A program made the translations under genes and the position numbers. 64,000 nt of DNA from contig NC_135550.1 in assembly GCF_964340395.1 (NCBI RefSeq), positions 28,008,176 to 28,072,175 on the forward strand, given 5' to 3'. This DNA is from Glandiceps talaboti (lineage: Eukaryota; Hemichordata; Enteropneusta; Spengelidae). Shown here one piece after another: positions 1 to 12,592 of the stretch; position 1 is the stretch's first letter; the number at the start of each line of letters is the position of its first letter. The notes below the pieces were generated by a model. That model worked only from the letters and a program-made list of their open reading frames with translations, searched no databases and was not told the origin of the DNA.

Positions 1-1747
1 ACATTGTTCTACAGCAGTCTCTACATCCAATTCTTCTTTTGTTGCCTGTGAATTTTAAGAGTAATGACGGTCTAGTTGAATATTTGATTCCACGATTATA
101 TGGATGCAGACAAAGGCTACAATAAACGTGTATCTACTTCTAGTGAATGCAAGAAAATTGACAAAATCAACGACCAACAACATTAAAATGGAAAGAAATA
201 TGCGACTGAATGATTTGAAAACAGTGTGTTTGTGAATCTATTTTCTCAGGAACAACATTTATTTTGAAACTTGAAAAGAAGAACAAAGAGGGTTGCTCAT
301 GAACTAAATAGGTTACATTTGAATGTTGTGATTCAGTTTTCATTATAACCTCGCCATCTAAAGTTATATCTCAAGAGGTAAGGCGTCAAAACTGATTAGT
401 ACAACTGATAATATTTTATGCAAATTTAAATGTATATAGATATATTTTGATAAAAATTACTAACTTCTTCTTGGAATGCTACTGCCGTGACATGATCTTT
501 GCCAATCGTCTCAATCAGCTGTGGTATGACTGTTTCTGGTTTACCTTGCCTGACAATTAAACCACTGAAAAGAACAGATAACAATGTTTAAAGTGTACAC
601 AATTAATACTAACACTACCTCATTTCAACATACTTTTTTATTACAAGAAATCCGAGTTTAACTACTTTCAAGTTGTTTTCTGTCTTCATGAAAAGTAACA
701 AATTACACCTAAACATATTACGTAAACAGTATCTTTAAAATTGCAAACAAAAACAGTTTTTTCCATCCTTGAAACTCACCTATTGGCAGATCGGAGTCTC
801 TGTCTGAGATCAGACACACTTTCTCTTAGAAACTTGAATCTAAAAGGTCCAGTCTTGGGAAAGTTGAAATGATAGGTGCCCTTGTAATGTCTTGGGTCGA
901 AGCAGTATAAAGGTACTACATAATCGGCATTGTTAAAAGCCCAATGAAGAACCTAGATATAAATATTAAAGAAAACAATTATTCCTAGCTAACAAATGTT
1001 GCATAGAGTAAAAATACCTTCAGACCTCTCACCATTTAAAGGAAAAACACCTATATTCAGAACATGCACTAATGATTGTGCTAATGGCGATACATTCAGC
1101 AAGAACAAATGGTTCATTAGGTCATGGACGTAAATTTAATTGAAATGGTAATGTCTTCTTAGTGAATTGATGGGTTTCCTAACATCAACACATCATTCGT
1201 CTCACATGTGTATACGTACATGTACCGCACTTAATGAAACTACTTATTTATTCATTTACCACCGCGGACGAATAACTTTCAACTGCTCGGGAGGTCTAGG
1301 CTCATACTCAGGTTTAGCCGCTGTGACCAATGATTATCACTTACATACCGACATCACGGTGACGTCATGACCTTGACCATGCATCGAATATCCCACCAGG
1401 TTAGATTTACAGTGCAAAACCTATAGGCTGTGTTTTCACAACAGAACGAAATTTGTTGTGTATTTCATTATAATTACCGAACTGAGCATGATGAACATTG
1501 GTGAGCAGCATGTACGTGGTGTAGCTCTGGATGTGTATATGCTACGAGGTTCGGCATGTCTTCCCAGAGCTAGTATAACGAGATAGACTGAATGTATGGT
1601 TTCACAGCCATTAATTTAGCGGGTTTCTATTACAGCTATAAAACGTTTCACATCTTAAATACCAAAGTACAGAATCCTTACCTCATTGTCATGCAATCTA
1701 AGATCAGTCCTAAACAGGCAGATGACTGTTCTAGTTTTTGACGCCAT
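1..1747 (-). CDS. cry-dash: Cryptochrome DASH, N-terminal part (gene runs off left edge)
   Basis: CRY-DASH proteins are FAD-binding members of the photolyase family, reported to repair UV lesions in single-stranded or looped DNA or to act in blue-light responses. Four coding exons join in phase: 1747-1682, 952-780, 564-465 and 45-1, giving 128 residues from the ATG at 1747. Exon 1 carries the family's opening motif ICLFRTDLRLHDNE. Exon 2 carries the CRY-DASH signature PLYCFDPRHYKGTYHFNFPK followed by TGPFRFKFLRESVSDLR. Exon 3 has LIVRQGKPETVIPQLI. All of this lies in the N-terminal alpha/beta (antenna) domain; the FAD-binding helical domain must lie beyond position 1. Donors are gtaagg, gtgagt and gttagt; each acceptor ends in AG. 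The DASH-type signature argues against a plant-type or animal clock cryptochrome. No break is seen in the visible part. Confidence 0.93.
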
Positions 1748-3420
1748 ACTGCAGTGGTGTGTATGTGTCGATGAGAGAATGGTTGAAACTGGAGTTGGTG
1801 TTGTAATGCTAGGTTATGCAATACCATTGTGTAACCTTATGAATAATTCATCACGACAGGCTGGATAGTCCGACATCATGTATAACTTGAGTACATTAAT
1901 CAACCAACAAAATCAGCAACAATATCAATATAAACAGTAACGATTAACAGAAATATGTAACAATAATTGAAACAGTGATTCAGGTACGTATTCAATTACG
2001 AGTAGCGATTCACTGAACATCACCCATTAACGCCTGCCTGTGCTCTTCAAGGTTTAACGTATCGAAAATGCAGGAAAATGATAATATTGGTTACATGTTG
2101 ACATTCAAGACGTATGTTCGGAATGACTCTCTGGCACAACTAAATAAATTTGATTAAGTTCGTGTATTATGATTTCAATATATTCCATCCCACTCACTGC
2201 CAACATATACATGTATTTTCTTCACTGGAAGTTCTACTTCTTCTGTTTAGCTTATTGCCCATTTACAAATCAGACTTATTATGCTTTTTCATTTAACAAT
2301 CGTATGATAGTAGTTTTTCAGGTTCACCTGTGTTTCATCTTGTTAGCTGTTCGTTAGGTTTCCTCTGGTCGATAGTGTCTCCGTTTCTAATTCATGGAAC
2401 TGTTTGGTGCTAAAGCGACTCCAAGTCGCTGTATTTCCCTTTACTACGTCTCTATCCGTTTTTTTCTCTTCTCGACTGGCTGCGACTTTAATACTGTAAG
2501 TACATGGTGTCCGTGTTGGGTTTCCTCATTTTTTAACAGAAAGTTGCTTAAATCTATGCAAAAAAATATATGTTTGCACAATTTTGCAAACATAGAGTGA
2601 AATCGATCATGGACATTGAAGATAGCAATCTTGTTTACAATGGGAACCAGTTTAGTAGAAATAAACCGCCATCTCTGGCAACCTGGCTCGATAAACTTCT
2701 TAAAATCATTGCTACATTTTGTCTGGCTCGTCTGGATTGACAACAGCCTAAATTTGTTTCATGTTATCATCAGCAAAAATTGAAGTACAATTCTTTAACC
2801 CACTGGCATGCCTGGAAAAAAAAAGTGTTGTTTCAGTATATTTAATTCAGAAATATAGCAATGGTGGTAAGACGTTTATCACGTTAGACGATGAAGAAGA
2901 AATTCTGGTACTGAAGCTTCTAGTTGGGATAGATGAACTGGTTTCCATTGTAACGGAAAGGGAGAACATTCTCCAGGCCGACAATGATTGAAATGATTCT
3001 GGTTAATAAATACAAATTGGGTTGTAATTCAGAATATTGTTCTTACCTGCTGCAATATGCAATTCATGAGAGGTCATACTCTAATATATTAAATCAATGT
3101 TGCTTATGGCCTAGAACAGAGAAGGTATTACAGACTGATCTCGAGTTCCTTAGTGCCTCGTATCAATTTTGAGAGATTTATTAACAACGGCCACCCCATT
3201 CGTTCTGCCGATAAATCAACTTACATATACCTTATTTGTTTAAAAAGACCAATTCGATTAGTAAATCAATCAATCAATCAATCAACCAATGAGTATACAC
3301 TTGTCACTATAGACAATAAACGTATTAAGTGAAAAACAAACGAGTATTTGGCATATATATGAGCTTCGTATATATGTTTTATTTCAAACATAATAGTAAA
3401 ACAGTCCAGTCCAGTTCATT
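1748..3420. other. Gene-free region upstream of CRY-DASH
   Basis: This should hold the promoter and 5' UTR of the minus-strand CRY-DASH gene. No TATA box or CpG-rich block stands out. Open frames at 2394-2600, 2444-2743, 2761-2991 and 2984-3172 are short, resemble no family I know and lack convincing splice context. A short run of aatc repeats lies near 3265-3285. Confidence 0.5.
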
Positions 3421-3669
3421 GCAGTTCATTGCAGTACAGTACAGTACAGTACAGTACAGTACAGTACAGTACAGTACAGTACAGTACAGTACAGTACAGT
3501 ACAGCACAGCACAGCACAGTACAGTGCAGTGCAGTGCAGTGTAGTACAATGCAGTGCAGTGTAGTACAGTACAATACAGTCCAGTCCAGTTCAGTTCAGC
3601 GCAGTGTAGTACAGTACAGTACAGTACAGTACAGTACAGTACAGTACAGTACAGTACAGTACAGTACAA
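3421..3669. repeat. (ACAGT)n pentanucleotide microsatellite
   Basis: About 250 bp of ACAGT units. Two nearly pure blocks (about 3433-3505 and 3605-3668) flank a middle section where units have drifted to GCAGT, ACAGC and CCAGT. Because it has no internal stops, it makes spurious open frames on both strands (YSTVQYSTVQ-type on plus, VLYCTVLYC-type on minus). Confidence 0.95.
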
Positions 3670-4692
3670 TACAGGACAATTTCATCAAAAACTCAAAAAC
3701 TTCTGTATACAGGCAATATGGTTATAATCCGAGACGACTTGCACTTTTACGAGCATTTCGTCTATTAAATAAAAAAAAATTATGTTGCGTAGTAATACAC
3801 AATGGATTTAGAATGTCCCGCATTCTTTCATTTGAGTATTACTACCTCTAAACACAGACAAGAATATAGATATTCATGTCTGTGCTCTAAATTGACGAGA
3901 TTACATGGGCTATCGAAACCTTAATTTAAATATATTTACACACATACATATCTGTTTTGGTCTGCCAGAAATACCTAAACTCAATCGGCGACCCTTTTAG
4001 AGTCTATGAAAATATATTCACAAAAAGAAAATGACCTGTAGCCTGTATGAAACAACTTAGAAACTATGTGTAAGGATAGAGGGACGGAAGAGTTTTGTGT
4101 ATATCAATTTGATACCTGGTTTCAACAAAGTTGCACAAGTGAAGTTCGCAGTGACGCATTCAAGCATAAAGCAAGGTCGACGAATACAGTCTGACTTTCA
4201 ATAACTTCCGAATAAAGACACCTGATTAAAAAAAAATTTGGCACATCAATCGAGGACGGTAAAAAAATTAATCACGTTTCCTTCATCTTGTTGGATGAAG
4301 GCCCCATGTAGTGTACTATTCAAGGGTGACAGGTACTATATAGGGGGTAGACGGTTACTTTCTATATGTACTCCAGATGTCATCCATTTCGATAATTCAG
4401 GTGCGGGAGTGTTTTGTTCCGACGGCTGGCTGATATCTTCGACTCCAGAGTCTTGCGATATTTGATCATTCTTGTCATTTTGTTTTTCTATCGGATAAAG
4501 AAAGAATGTTATATTAGGATTAACGTTGTTTCTAGTCTGACAAATATGCGTTTCTTCAACATCATTTAATTACACCGTACATTTTGAATGTTTCTTTTTT
4601 TTTAGGCACTTCGAATTATGGTTGATCTTGCATCGTCTGCCAAATGGAGATATTCAATCGGTGATCTATACAGTAGTAAATTGTCTGAACTT
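3670..4692. other. Non-coding stretch, nothing recognised
   Basis: AT-rich sequence without repeats or plausible exons. The 75-residue open frame at 4238-4465 matches nothing known to me and begins just after a poly-A run. Confidence 0.5.
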
Positions 4693-5046
4693 AGAAAGGT
4701 CGCCATGGGATTGGTCTTGGGAAGAACGGTATGACGATATTGGTCTTGGGAAGATCGGTATGACGATATTGGTCTTGGGAAGAACGGTATGACGATATTG
4801 GTCTTGGGAAGATCGCCATGGTGATATTGGTCTTGGGAAGATCGGTATGACGATATCAGTCTTAGAAAGATCGGTATGACGATATTGGTCTTGGAAAGAT
4901 CGTCATGGCTATATTGGTCTTGGGAAGATCACCATTACGGTGTTGGACTAAGGGAGATTGCCATGAATATGTCGATCTTAGGAAGATCGCCACGACAATA
5001 TAATATTGTATTGGTCTTGGGACGATCGCCATGACGATGCTGGTCA
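4693..5046. repeat. Minisatellite, about 29-31 bp unit
   Basis: About twelve imperfect copies of a unit built around TTGGTCTTGGGAAGATC and GGTATGACGATA. The first copies are nearly identical. Towards the 3' end the units drift (ATCGCCATGACG variants) and one carries a small insertion. The minus-strand 61-residue open frame across it is a product of the repeat. Confidence 0.9.
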
Positions 5047-5485
5047 TTAGGTAAATTGTTGTTTCTTACCATTTTCATATGGAACATCTTCTGTGGTTTG
5101 TGCGACTTGGTTCACTTTACATTTACTGGCTGGAAATCTTTTCAGACAAAGAAACGGGCACCTTTGTCGAAAGACAGGATATAATAGTTATATAAGATAA
5201 TATGGGGATATTGGCATGCTCATATAAAAAATGTTACATTACGTATCATAAAAAACAACATATAATATATAAAGTATGCATATCAAATTAGCTAAAAATG
5301 GAAAAACACATATACTACTGTCATGAAGAATGGTAAAATAAGACTGATGTAAGAAGTAGAAACATAAATAGTGGTACTCAGGCTTGAGAAGAACCGCCGA
5401 GTACAAGTATCTCTTGCACATTCTTAGAGGAAACGGACTCACTTCACACAAAGAAAAAGTTCACACAACTATTGCTTGGTTTCAT
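5047..5485. other. Non-coding stretch, nothing recognised
   Basis: AT-rich DNA. Overlapping short open frames at 5239-5451 (minus) and 5384-5575 (plus) show no family resemblance, and the second runs through the palindrome at 5486-5521, so neither is accepted as a gene. Confidence 0.45.
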
Positions 5486-5521
5486 CATAGACCCTCCACC
5501 AACGTTGGTGGAGAGTCTATG
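5486..5521. mobile_element. Ultra-short palindromic insertion, copy 1
   Basis: A 36-bp near-perfect palindrome: arm CATAGACCCTCCACCA, centre ACGT, then the mirrored arm. The same arm motif recurs at 12552-12583, where clear flanking duplications show that it is an insertion. Here the flanks match imperfectly (GGTTTCAT on the left, GTTTTCAT on the right if the last G is shared). It looks like two terminal inverted repeats of a DNA transposon with almost nothing between them. Confidence 0.6.
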
Positions 5522-7404
5522 TTTTCATTGATAAAGTCTGACGTTTATTCAGGTACTATATCAAATCTTATTTAAACTAAACTAAACTTTACATCATTCA
5601 ATTCCTAGTCTTTGGTAATGATGTCATCTCCTATTCTAATACAATGACATCATAGTATTCTGTCTCTGATAACATATTGTAAACATTGGCTACGAAAGTA
5701 TGCTACTCTGTGCTACGTTATATAAACGGAGTGTCAGCAGCCTAGTTTTCCATCAACAGTATCTCACATCAAGACACGTGACTATCAGATAATTAAAACA
5801 AAGTTCTTGACAGTTGGCAGTTGCCAACTATTTCGTGAGTCAGTACAATGTTTCAGGTATTACGCAGTAGCACTTTTACACTGGAACCACGGGGGGGGGG
5901 GCATGGTAAAAATGACGTAATTTTGTAGTGATTTGTGCTAACACATGGTAGCCATAATTCATGTATAAGCCAATAGTTACTGATTTTTGTTTAAACAAAT
6001 AGAAAAAGATATCGTTATGGGGTAAATCATGCAAGTTGTATTGCGTTCGGTCAACAGGTCAACACAACGCGACGCCACGAAGACTTTTGACATGCTCTTA
6101 AATTAAAGTCAAGGAAATAAAAATGACGACCTACCGATTTGTGCGCCATATTACATACACAACAATAATAATAATACAGATGACAATTACTATAATCACT
6201 AAAACAACCACGATGATTATTATCACACTGATTCCATTACCTGAAATATGAAACACATTGACAAAAGCGACTTAGAAACGTGGTAGCGTAATTGTGATCT
6301 TTTACCAATTATATTAGATGTAAGTCACGACAATAAGCGGCTTGTGTAAAGACTTCAACATGTGACCATAGCAACAATGTAGATGCCATTATGTTAACAC
6401 TCAGCTGTTAGCAACAAGCAAACCATGTTTTATTCTCAATCTAGAATATCGAATATACATCTAGTGTACATAGAAAAGGGGAACATTTGATGAATATTCC
6501 ATTTTTTACTTTCAATGGGTACTTTGATTTTGCTCTCAAAATGTACCTGTAGTTCTATTTGTGATGTTTTGTGGTAACATATTGGCTGATAAGCAGCACC
6601 ATTAGGCTGGCAATCCACATTGGCATGATAAATGTATGACAATTTCATAATGAAGTGTATAAATGTAGTAGTATGAACAAGGAAATCACCACTACAATAC
6701 GTCATATTGGTAACTCTTTATTATTTGTGTAACAGGCTTACAAATAATTCAATAAATACCAGAATATGCATACACCCAAACATTTGAACTATGTCACTAT
6801 ACGGTACTATAGGAAACAGAGTTTTAAAAAATGTATTATATTTTATTATTTTATTTTAATTTTTTCACAACGAGAAAAGAACCAGTAGCAGTCAGGTAGT
6901 ATGTCAAAACTTTCATGTAATAATGTGTCTATTGTGTTTCTATGCCAAGACTTATGTAAAACAGACAGTTGTTGAAGGTAAAATTGGTCATATTAAACTT
7001 CCACATCATGATCTTCAAAATTATTATAGAACTTTGAACTGCTACAAGACTACGAACAGAGATTAATTCCTTCTTTGTTCGCAGTAAACCTTTGCTTACC
7101 AATAATGGCTGGAGGTTCATCAAGATCAAATGTAGGAGGTGGGCCGTCGCACACGCATTGTGATATCTGCTTAAAATTAAGTCCATTCCCTGATAGGTAA
7201 CACATTGATGAAGTCATGTTGTCCTTATTACTGTTGAAATGTCTAGAGGGAAAATAAAACAGAAACAAAATTATGGTCGTGTTCTGAATGTCAGTGTACG
7301 ATTCGCATTGAATGAAAAATGATGTATTCTTCTTACAGTAGATAGACATCAGCTGATTTAGTGATGTTTTTGCTGACGAACGTCACATCTAAAATAATGC
7401 ATAC
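5522..7404. other. Non-coding stretch, nothing recognised
   Basis: AT-rich DNA with a run of ten G near 5891 and an (ata) tract near 6165. Minus-strand frames of 85-99 codons at 6436-6705, 6929-7186 and 7050-7349 have no recognisable motifs, and two of them overlap one another. Confidence 0.45.
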
Positions 7405-7706
7405 AGGTGTAACAATGAGGTAAAACAATCAAGATATACCAATGAGGTAAAACAATCAACATATACCAGTGAGGTAAAACAATCAAGATATACCAATAAG
7501 GTAAAACAATCAACATATACCAGTGAGGTAAAACAATCAAGATATACCAATGAGGTAAAACAATCAACATATACCAGTGAGGTAAAACAATCAAGATATA
7601 CCAATGAGGTAAAACAATCATGATATACCAATGAGGTAAAACAATCAAGATATACCAATAAGGTAAAGCAACGAAGATATACCAACCAGGTAAAACAATC
7701 AACATA
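7405..7706. repeat. 27-bp tandem repeat array
   Basis: About eleven copies of a 27-bp unit, GAGGTAAAACAATCAAGATA plus TACCAAT. Alternate units differ at fixed sites (AAGATATACCAAT versus AACATATACCAGT), suggesting that the present array grew by copying dimers. Since 27 is divisible by 3, two minus-strand frames stay open (LIVLPHWY-type and DCFTSLVY-type repeats); these are not taken as genes. A stray one to two units reappear at 10575-10620, beyond the transposon. Confidence 0.93.
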
Positions 7707-8404
7707 AGATAAGATAATAAGATGATTTGTAATGCGCCTCATCTCCGAAGAGCTCGAAGCGCTGTAAACCGTAATATTTTCGCTAAGGGACCGGACAGAA
7801 TTTACGGCAGGGGGGGGCCTGGGGAGAAATTATCTCTGACTTGGTTTTTTTCCTGGCCCCCCCCCATCCACTGTGACCAAAATTTCGCAGCCCCCCCTTT
7901 CAAAAGTATAAAAATTTCATGCCCCCCCCCAAAAAAAAAGTGCACAATATCCTGCCCCCTACAATAACTAAAAAGAGTACAATTTGTTTTGTTACTGTAG
8001 CACAACTAATATTTCTTTTGGTACTACTATTATGTTACTATTTCAGCCCAAACAACTTAGTAGTTGTAGAGGAAGTTTTTTAGAAAACAAAACAAAATAA
8101 AACATTTTGACCATACATGTAATCATACACATGTGGTATAATCTTGTTTATTTCCCAACTAGACACCATAAGTAGTCATCACTTAATACCAAGGCATTTG
8201 ATGTGGTGGTTTTAACTGTCATTCACTGATACATACACAGAAACACAGAAACACAGAAACACAGACACAGAGTAAACACACATTCACATGCGTGATTTGT
8301 GAAAAACTGTAGTGGGGACATTTGTGGGGAGTATCTAAGGACATCACATCACCTACATAGTGTATTCAAATATCTATTTATACTCATAACACAATAACTA
8401 TCTA

Positions 8405-8740
8405 ATGTCAGACATTTGTGATGTCATGAAGTGCTAGCAAACTAAGGATTTTATGCACACTGAGGTCTGACAAATATAGCTTTCACTTTCCTACACCAAA
8501 TGCATTACCAATACACATGTAAATGTAAGACATTTGTGACTTCATGAAAGTGCAAAGAAATTCAGAATGTTGTGGAATACTTAGATGTAATCAATATGCT
8601 TTCAGTTCCAAAACCATACATATTTAAACCTATAGTGTCAGGCATTTGTGACTTCATGATGGGGACAGCAAATTCAGAATTGTATTCAATACACTGTACA
8701 GTGATCAGATGAGTATTACTCACAGTTTTCTAAACCATTC
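8405..8740. repeat. Degenerate repeat of about 115 bp inside the transposon
   Basis: The motif GACATTTGTGACTTCATGA recurs with small changes at about 8410, 8528 and 8640, each followed by a weakly similar tail containing AATTCAGAAT or AAACTAAGGAT. It lies 3' of the minus-strand SAP frame within the transposon. Confidence 0.6.
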
Positions 8741-8743
8741 ACA

Positions 8744-9249
8744 TTAAGCTTGAAGTGCAGTGTCAATGATGAATAGCCTTTGCAATACAATCCCTTTATT
8801 CATAATCTTGAATTTATATAAAGGCAAGTTTCCATGATCCAGCCAGTCTACCTGATCTAGTTTGAACAATAAGGGAGCCATCCTGGTCTTTTTGATGGCT
8901 AGACTCATTTCATTTGATTCGCTGTCACTCTCATTGTCACTGTCACTAGTACTTGATGTATCGGTGTCACTATCACTACGAATTTCTTCTAAAACAATAT
9001 CTCCTTCTTCACTGTCACACAGTTCCTCTTCACTTTCATCACCTGTGTTCTTTTCAATCACTGACTTCTGTTGCTCTCTTGAAGTTCTTCTTAACACATC
9101 ACATGTAACAGCTTTCAACTTGTCATCCTTCCTACCATGTATGTTTAGTTGCTGATATTTCAAGTACTTGTCTAATTCAGTAACCTGAAGAGAGCTTAAC
9201 TTTCCATGCACAACTAAGTCAAGCCAATTATAGTCCTGGTACGGCTTGA
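8744..9249 (-). CDS. Transposon-borne SAP-like and acidic protein (possibly an exon or remnant)
   Basis: The frame runs from an upstream stop to a stop at 8744 (about 168 codons). It starts LWKIKPYQDYNWLDLV and continues with KLSSLQVTELDKYLKYQQ and LNIHGRKDDKLKAVTCDVL, a helix-loop-helix pattern like a SAP DNA-binding motif. A long Ser/Asp/Glu stretch (SDSDTDTSSTSDSDNESDS) follows. No good ATG is near the start: the first Met-like codon is GTG at 9211, so the true start may lie in an upstream exon. Similar PY-DYNW-SAP arrangements occur, to my memory, in uncharacterised invertebrate proteins linked to DNA transposons. A role in binding transposon DNA is only a guess. Confidence 0.5.
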
Positions 9250-9276
9250 TTTTCCAAAGTTAGTGCAAAGTCACTG

Positions 9277-9465
9277 ATGAAAAAACACTTAACACCACGC
9301 AGACATCTAAATGCTTTACAATATTTAGTACAGATAGATGCATTTGATGATGCTGAGGAGGGAAATAGTTTAATTTCACTAGTTTTAGATACTATTAGAA
9401 AGAAAGACAAGTCTTGCCTCACATCTTCAGACTCTAGTGAGTCTGAGAGTGAAACTCAAGAATAG
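9277..9465 (+). CDS. Small acidic-tailed open frame inside the transposon
   Basis: A 62-codon ATG-to-stop frame: MKKHLTPRRHLNALQYL, then DAFDDAEEGNSLISLVLD, ending in a Ser/Glu-rich tail (SSDSSESESETQE). It points away from the minus-strand SAP frame, so the two would be divergent, as in two-gene DNA transposons. The composition is protein-like but I recognise no domain, and a chance frame is quite possible. Confidence 0.25.
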   Translation: MKKHLTPRRHLNALQYLVQIDAFDDAEEGNSLISLVLDTIRKKDKSCLTSSDSSESESETQE

Positions 9466-9589
9466 TGTCAAGGAAAGAAATAAAACACCTATCTAAATTA
9501 ATCTGGCCAGACGTTTTTGTATTTACATTTTTCACCAAAAGGTCACTTTTTAATCACATAAATTACAGGTCCTATGCTAGTATATTACC

Positions 9590-9710
<121 letters not shown>

Positions 9711-9797
9711 TATATACATGTGTATCCTTGATGGTAATTACACACTGAACCTGTTTCCACAGTGCTAAAATGTATGTATTTATGTATGTATACATAC

Positions 9798-9799
<2 letters not shown>

Positions 9800-9834
<35 letters not shown>
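9800..9834. repeat. (GT)n microsatellite
   Basis: About 17 GT units, preceded by TATG/TACG tetranucleotide runs from 9770. Confidence 0.97.
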
Positions 9835-9836
<2 letters not shown>

Positions 9837-10177
9837 CAACTTGGAGTATATAAGAGTAATTCAGGGTGTATCAAATTAATCTTGAGTAGTGTTTTTATGC
9901 TTCACTAAATAGGTACATACAAACGTACACACTTTCATTTTAATACATAAATGAAAGTGTAGACATTCAATATTAAAGGCGATATCAAGTGCTATCTCGT
10001 GCAATGCTAAATTTTCTAACATATTATTTTTTTTCAATGACAAAATATTTCGCGGCCCCCCCTTTCAAACCATGAGAATTTTCATGGCCCCCCCTTCAAG
10101 CCTCCCATTTTTTTCATGGCCCCCCCAATTTCTCCCCAGCCCCCCCCCCCCTGCCGTAAATTCTGTCCGGTCCCTAA

Positions 10178-12551
10178 AGATAAAATTTTGCGAATTTCAC
10201 GGAGGAGGGTAAACCGCGAAAAAAAGTCGTCGGCAATTATTGTTTCCCAAAGGTCGACATGACGTCGTTTCAATCGTTGGCTAATCAAATATACACAAAC
10301 AGTGCACACACATACACACACAACATACACACGCAAATAAATGTTATTACTAACACGTGTTTATACTATTATGTACTGTATTTACTTCAAAATAAAACAG
10401 ATAAAATACATAGTAAATCTATGTGAAAAAGGACCAGTCTCAAGTTAAAATTACACATTACAATATCGGTAACATTGCCGGCAGAAACTGTACATAGTGA
10501 ACATAACATTACAAAGCACAATCATTCTACACTGCAGAAATGTCCTGGTCGGCTGTATATACTAGTAAATCAACATAATCAACATATACCAATGAGGTAA
10601 ACAATCAAGATATATCAACTTGAGTCAAAATGTTTAAGGTTCCATATAATTACATAAGTTAAAAGGTCTGAGATTAGACAATTTACAGTCAGACTTGTGA
10701 TTGTGAAGTAAACGTAAATTCGCCTCATTCAAGTTTTGATTCAGGAGCTCGGTAGGATTATTAAAATGGAGTTCAAACAAAATTGTGTCATTGATATTAC
10801 ACATGTATATGATACGAATTACCATGACAGGTTTTACACTAAGATCGGTGTTTTCCTCACAATATTGCTCGCAATACTGTTGATTGTGTTTCACTTATTA
10901 TGGCGTCACCTGTAACATGATGTGACATCTAGTTATGTCCGCCTCGAATGTCCCCATGGTTACGACCATTAGTATAGGTTACATTATGATTTACACCCCC
11001 ACCCGATTATTGCAGACCAATGCATATCACGGTGTTTCATCGGTACATACATATACATGTAGCCACATGACGTGGTTTGATTTTTAAACTGACCATAGAA
11101 CACATATCACGACAAAAATATAGAGTAAAAATCTCATTTATCCGATTGTGTTAATACAAAGGAATATCAAGTCAATTATAAAACGTATACATGAAGAAAG
11201 ATACCTGTGCTGGTTGAAGAGAATACAAAGTTTTTAACTTATTTTGTCCTCGGTCATTCTACTTTAACACAAATGTATGTTTCATGGAGATAATAGTAAG
11301 CAAGTCTGAACATAACTCACTGAACAACAATAAGGCTGCGATCAAAATTAAAGGGGAGGGGGGAAAGCACGAACAACACCTACAAAATTTAATGTAATAT
11401 CTTGCTGTCAAAAAGTTCAGATGTGTCTAGATATAGTATCATTCAAAAGGTTTGTCGGTTTGTCGGTACCTGCAGCAGACCTATGTTTCATTTCGTTTTT
11501 TTTTATCTTTTATTCTGTCTATACTTGCGATTCAAACTCGAGAGATGTTTATTTTTCCTTAAAACCCACCTAGTACCTGTTTGTGTTGAAATCTGCAAAT
11601 CTTACATATTTCGTGTCACATTACACCACCCAAATTTCAGCAGTATAATTAACTATTAAAAGTTGACAATCCCATTACTGAGATGGGAGAATTTTCAGGT
11701 TTTAATTTTGTCTTAGAAATCCGTCGTATTGTACTGCTTGGTTTGAGTCTAAGGACTAAGGTAGAAGACGGTGGATAAGCTTACAGACATAGATATCTAG
11801 TTTGGGATTCTCTGTTTTCTATTAGTAACGGTATTACTCACTGTATGAAAATAGACAATTTGTACTGAAAGTATTTAATATTCGGAAACACACTGAAGAA
11901 AGACCTTGTTTGGAACAGAAAAATGAAATTCCCTCCCCCTAAAATAGGGAGGGGAACATTCCCTTCCATACCCTCCCAATGACCTCCAGTGACAGGTTGT
12001 GCTTCAAGAAGCTATGTCATTGCTAGTTTTTCATTTAATTGATATTATTCTCATTTAACTTTAATAATTTTCTGGTAGTACTATGAAGAATTAGTATATC
12101 TTTTATCAATTTGAATATATCGATTTGCATGCTAATTTCCTTTAATTACGACGTTGTCACTTGAATATTTTGTTCAGGGGGCCTCGAAATCGTGGTACTT
12201 TAAATTGTTGGACAAGGGACAATTCTGAAATTTTGGGTAATCTTGGGGGAAAAATTTATTCCATATAATTTCTCCCCCCACCCCGTTGTCAATTCTGATC
12301 ACACCCTAATTTGACTGTAAATCGATCGGCCTTCAAATGTTATTGTAAAGTACAGAGATTTAGTTCGTACGTACGTACGTACGTACATTGAATACTAAAC
12401 TCTGATTGAGTCATACTCGTCCTATATATTAAAACGTCACAACTCTTGAATACTCGCAAATATTAAAGTTCTAGTTTACAACTCGCCATTTATAAGTATA
12501 ATGAACAAGCCTTGTAGTTCATAAAGTTTATTTCCTATTCAGTCGGTATCA
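10178..12551. other. Gene-free region to the right of the transposon
   Basis: Holds one to two stray units of the 27-bp satellite (10575-10620), a CCCTCC-rich short inverted motif near 11930-11960 and an ACGT tetranucleotide run at 12366-12386. Open frames at 10634-10894 (minus) and 11402-11659 (plus) are unremarkable. Confidence 0.45.
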
Positions 12552-12583
12552 CACAGACTCTCCTCCATGGTGGAGGGTCTATG
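12552..12583. mobile_element. Ultra-short palindromic insertion, copy 2, with flanking duplication
   Basis: A 32-bp palindrome with arms CACAGACTCTCC and GGAGGGTCTATG around a CCATGG centre, inverted relative to the copy at 5486. It is bracketed by GGTATCA on both sides. If two more bases of the left arm are counted as flank, the direct repeat is the 9-bp GGTATCACA (12545-12553 and 12584-12592). The flanking repeat shows transposition; its 7-9 bp length suggests a hAT-type mechanism. Confidence 0.7.
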
Positions 12584-12592
12584 GGTATCACA

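Noticed and set aside
2761-2991. 76-residue plus frame with an acidic centre (TLDDEEEILVLKLL)
   Set aside because: Looks protein-like but no family or splice support; kept only as a possibility.
3329-3851. Long open frames on both strands with YSTVQ or VLYC repeats
   Set aside because: They arise from the stop-free ACAGT microsatellite.
7358-7742. Two overlapping minus-strand frames with LIVLPHWY or DCFTSLVY repeats
   Set aside because: The 27-bp satellite is divisible by 3, so several frames stay open; no start context or homology.
8862-9155. 97-codon plus-strand serine-rich frame
   Set aside because: Antisense of the Ser/Asp-rich part of the transposon SAP frame.
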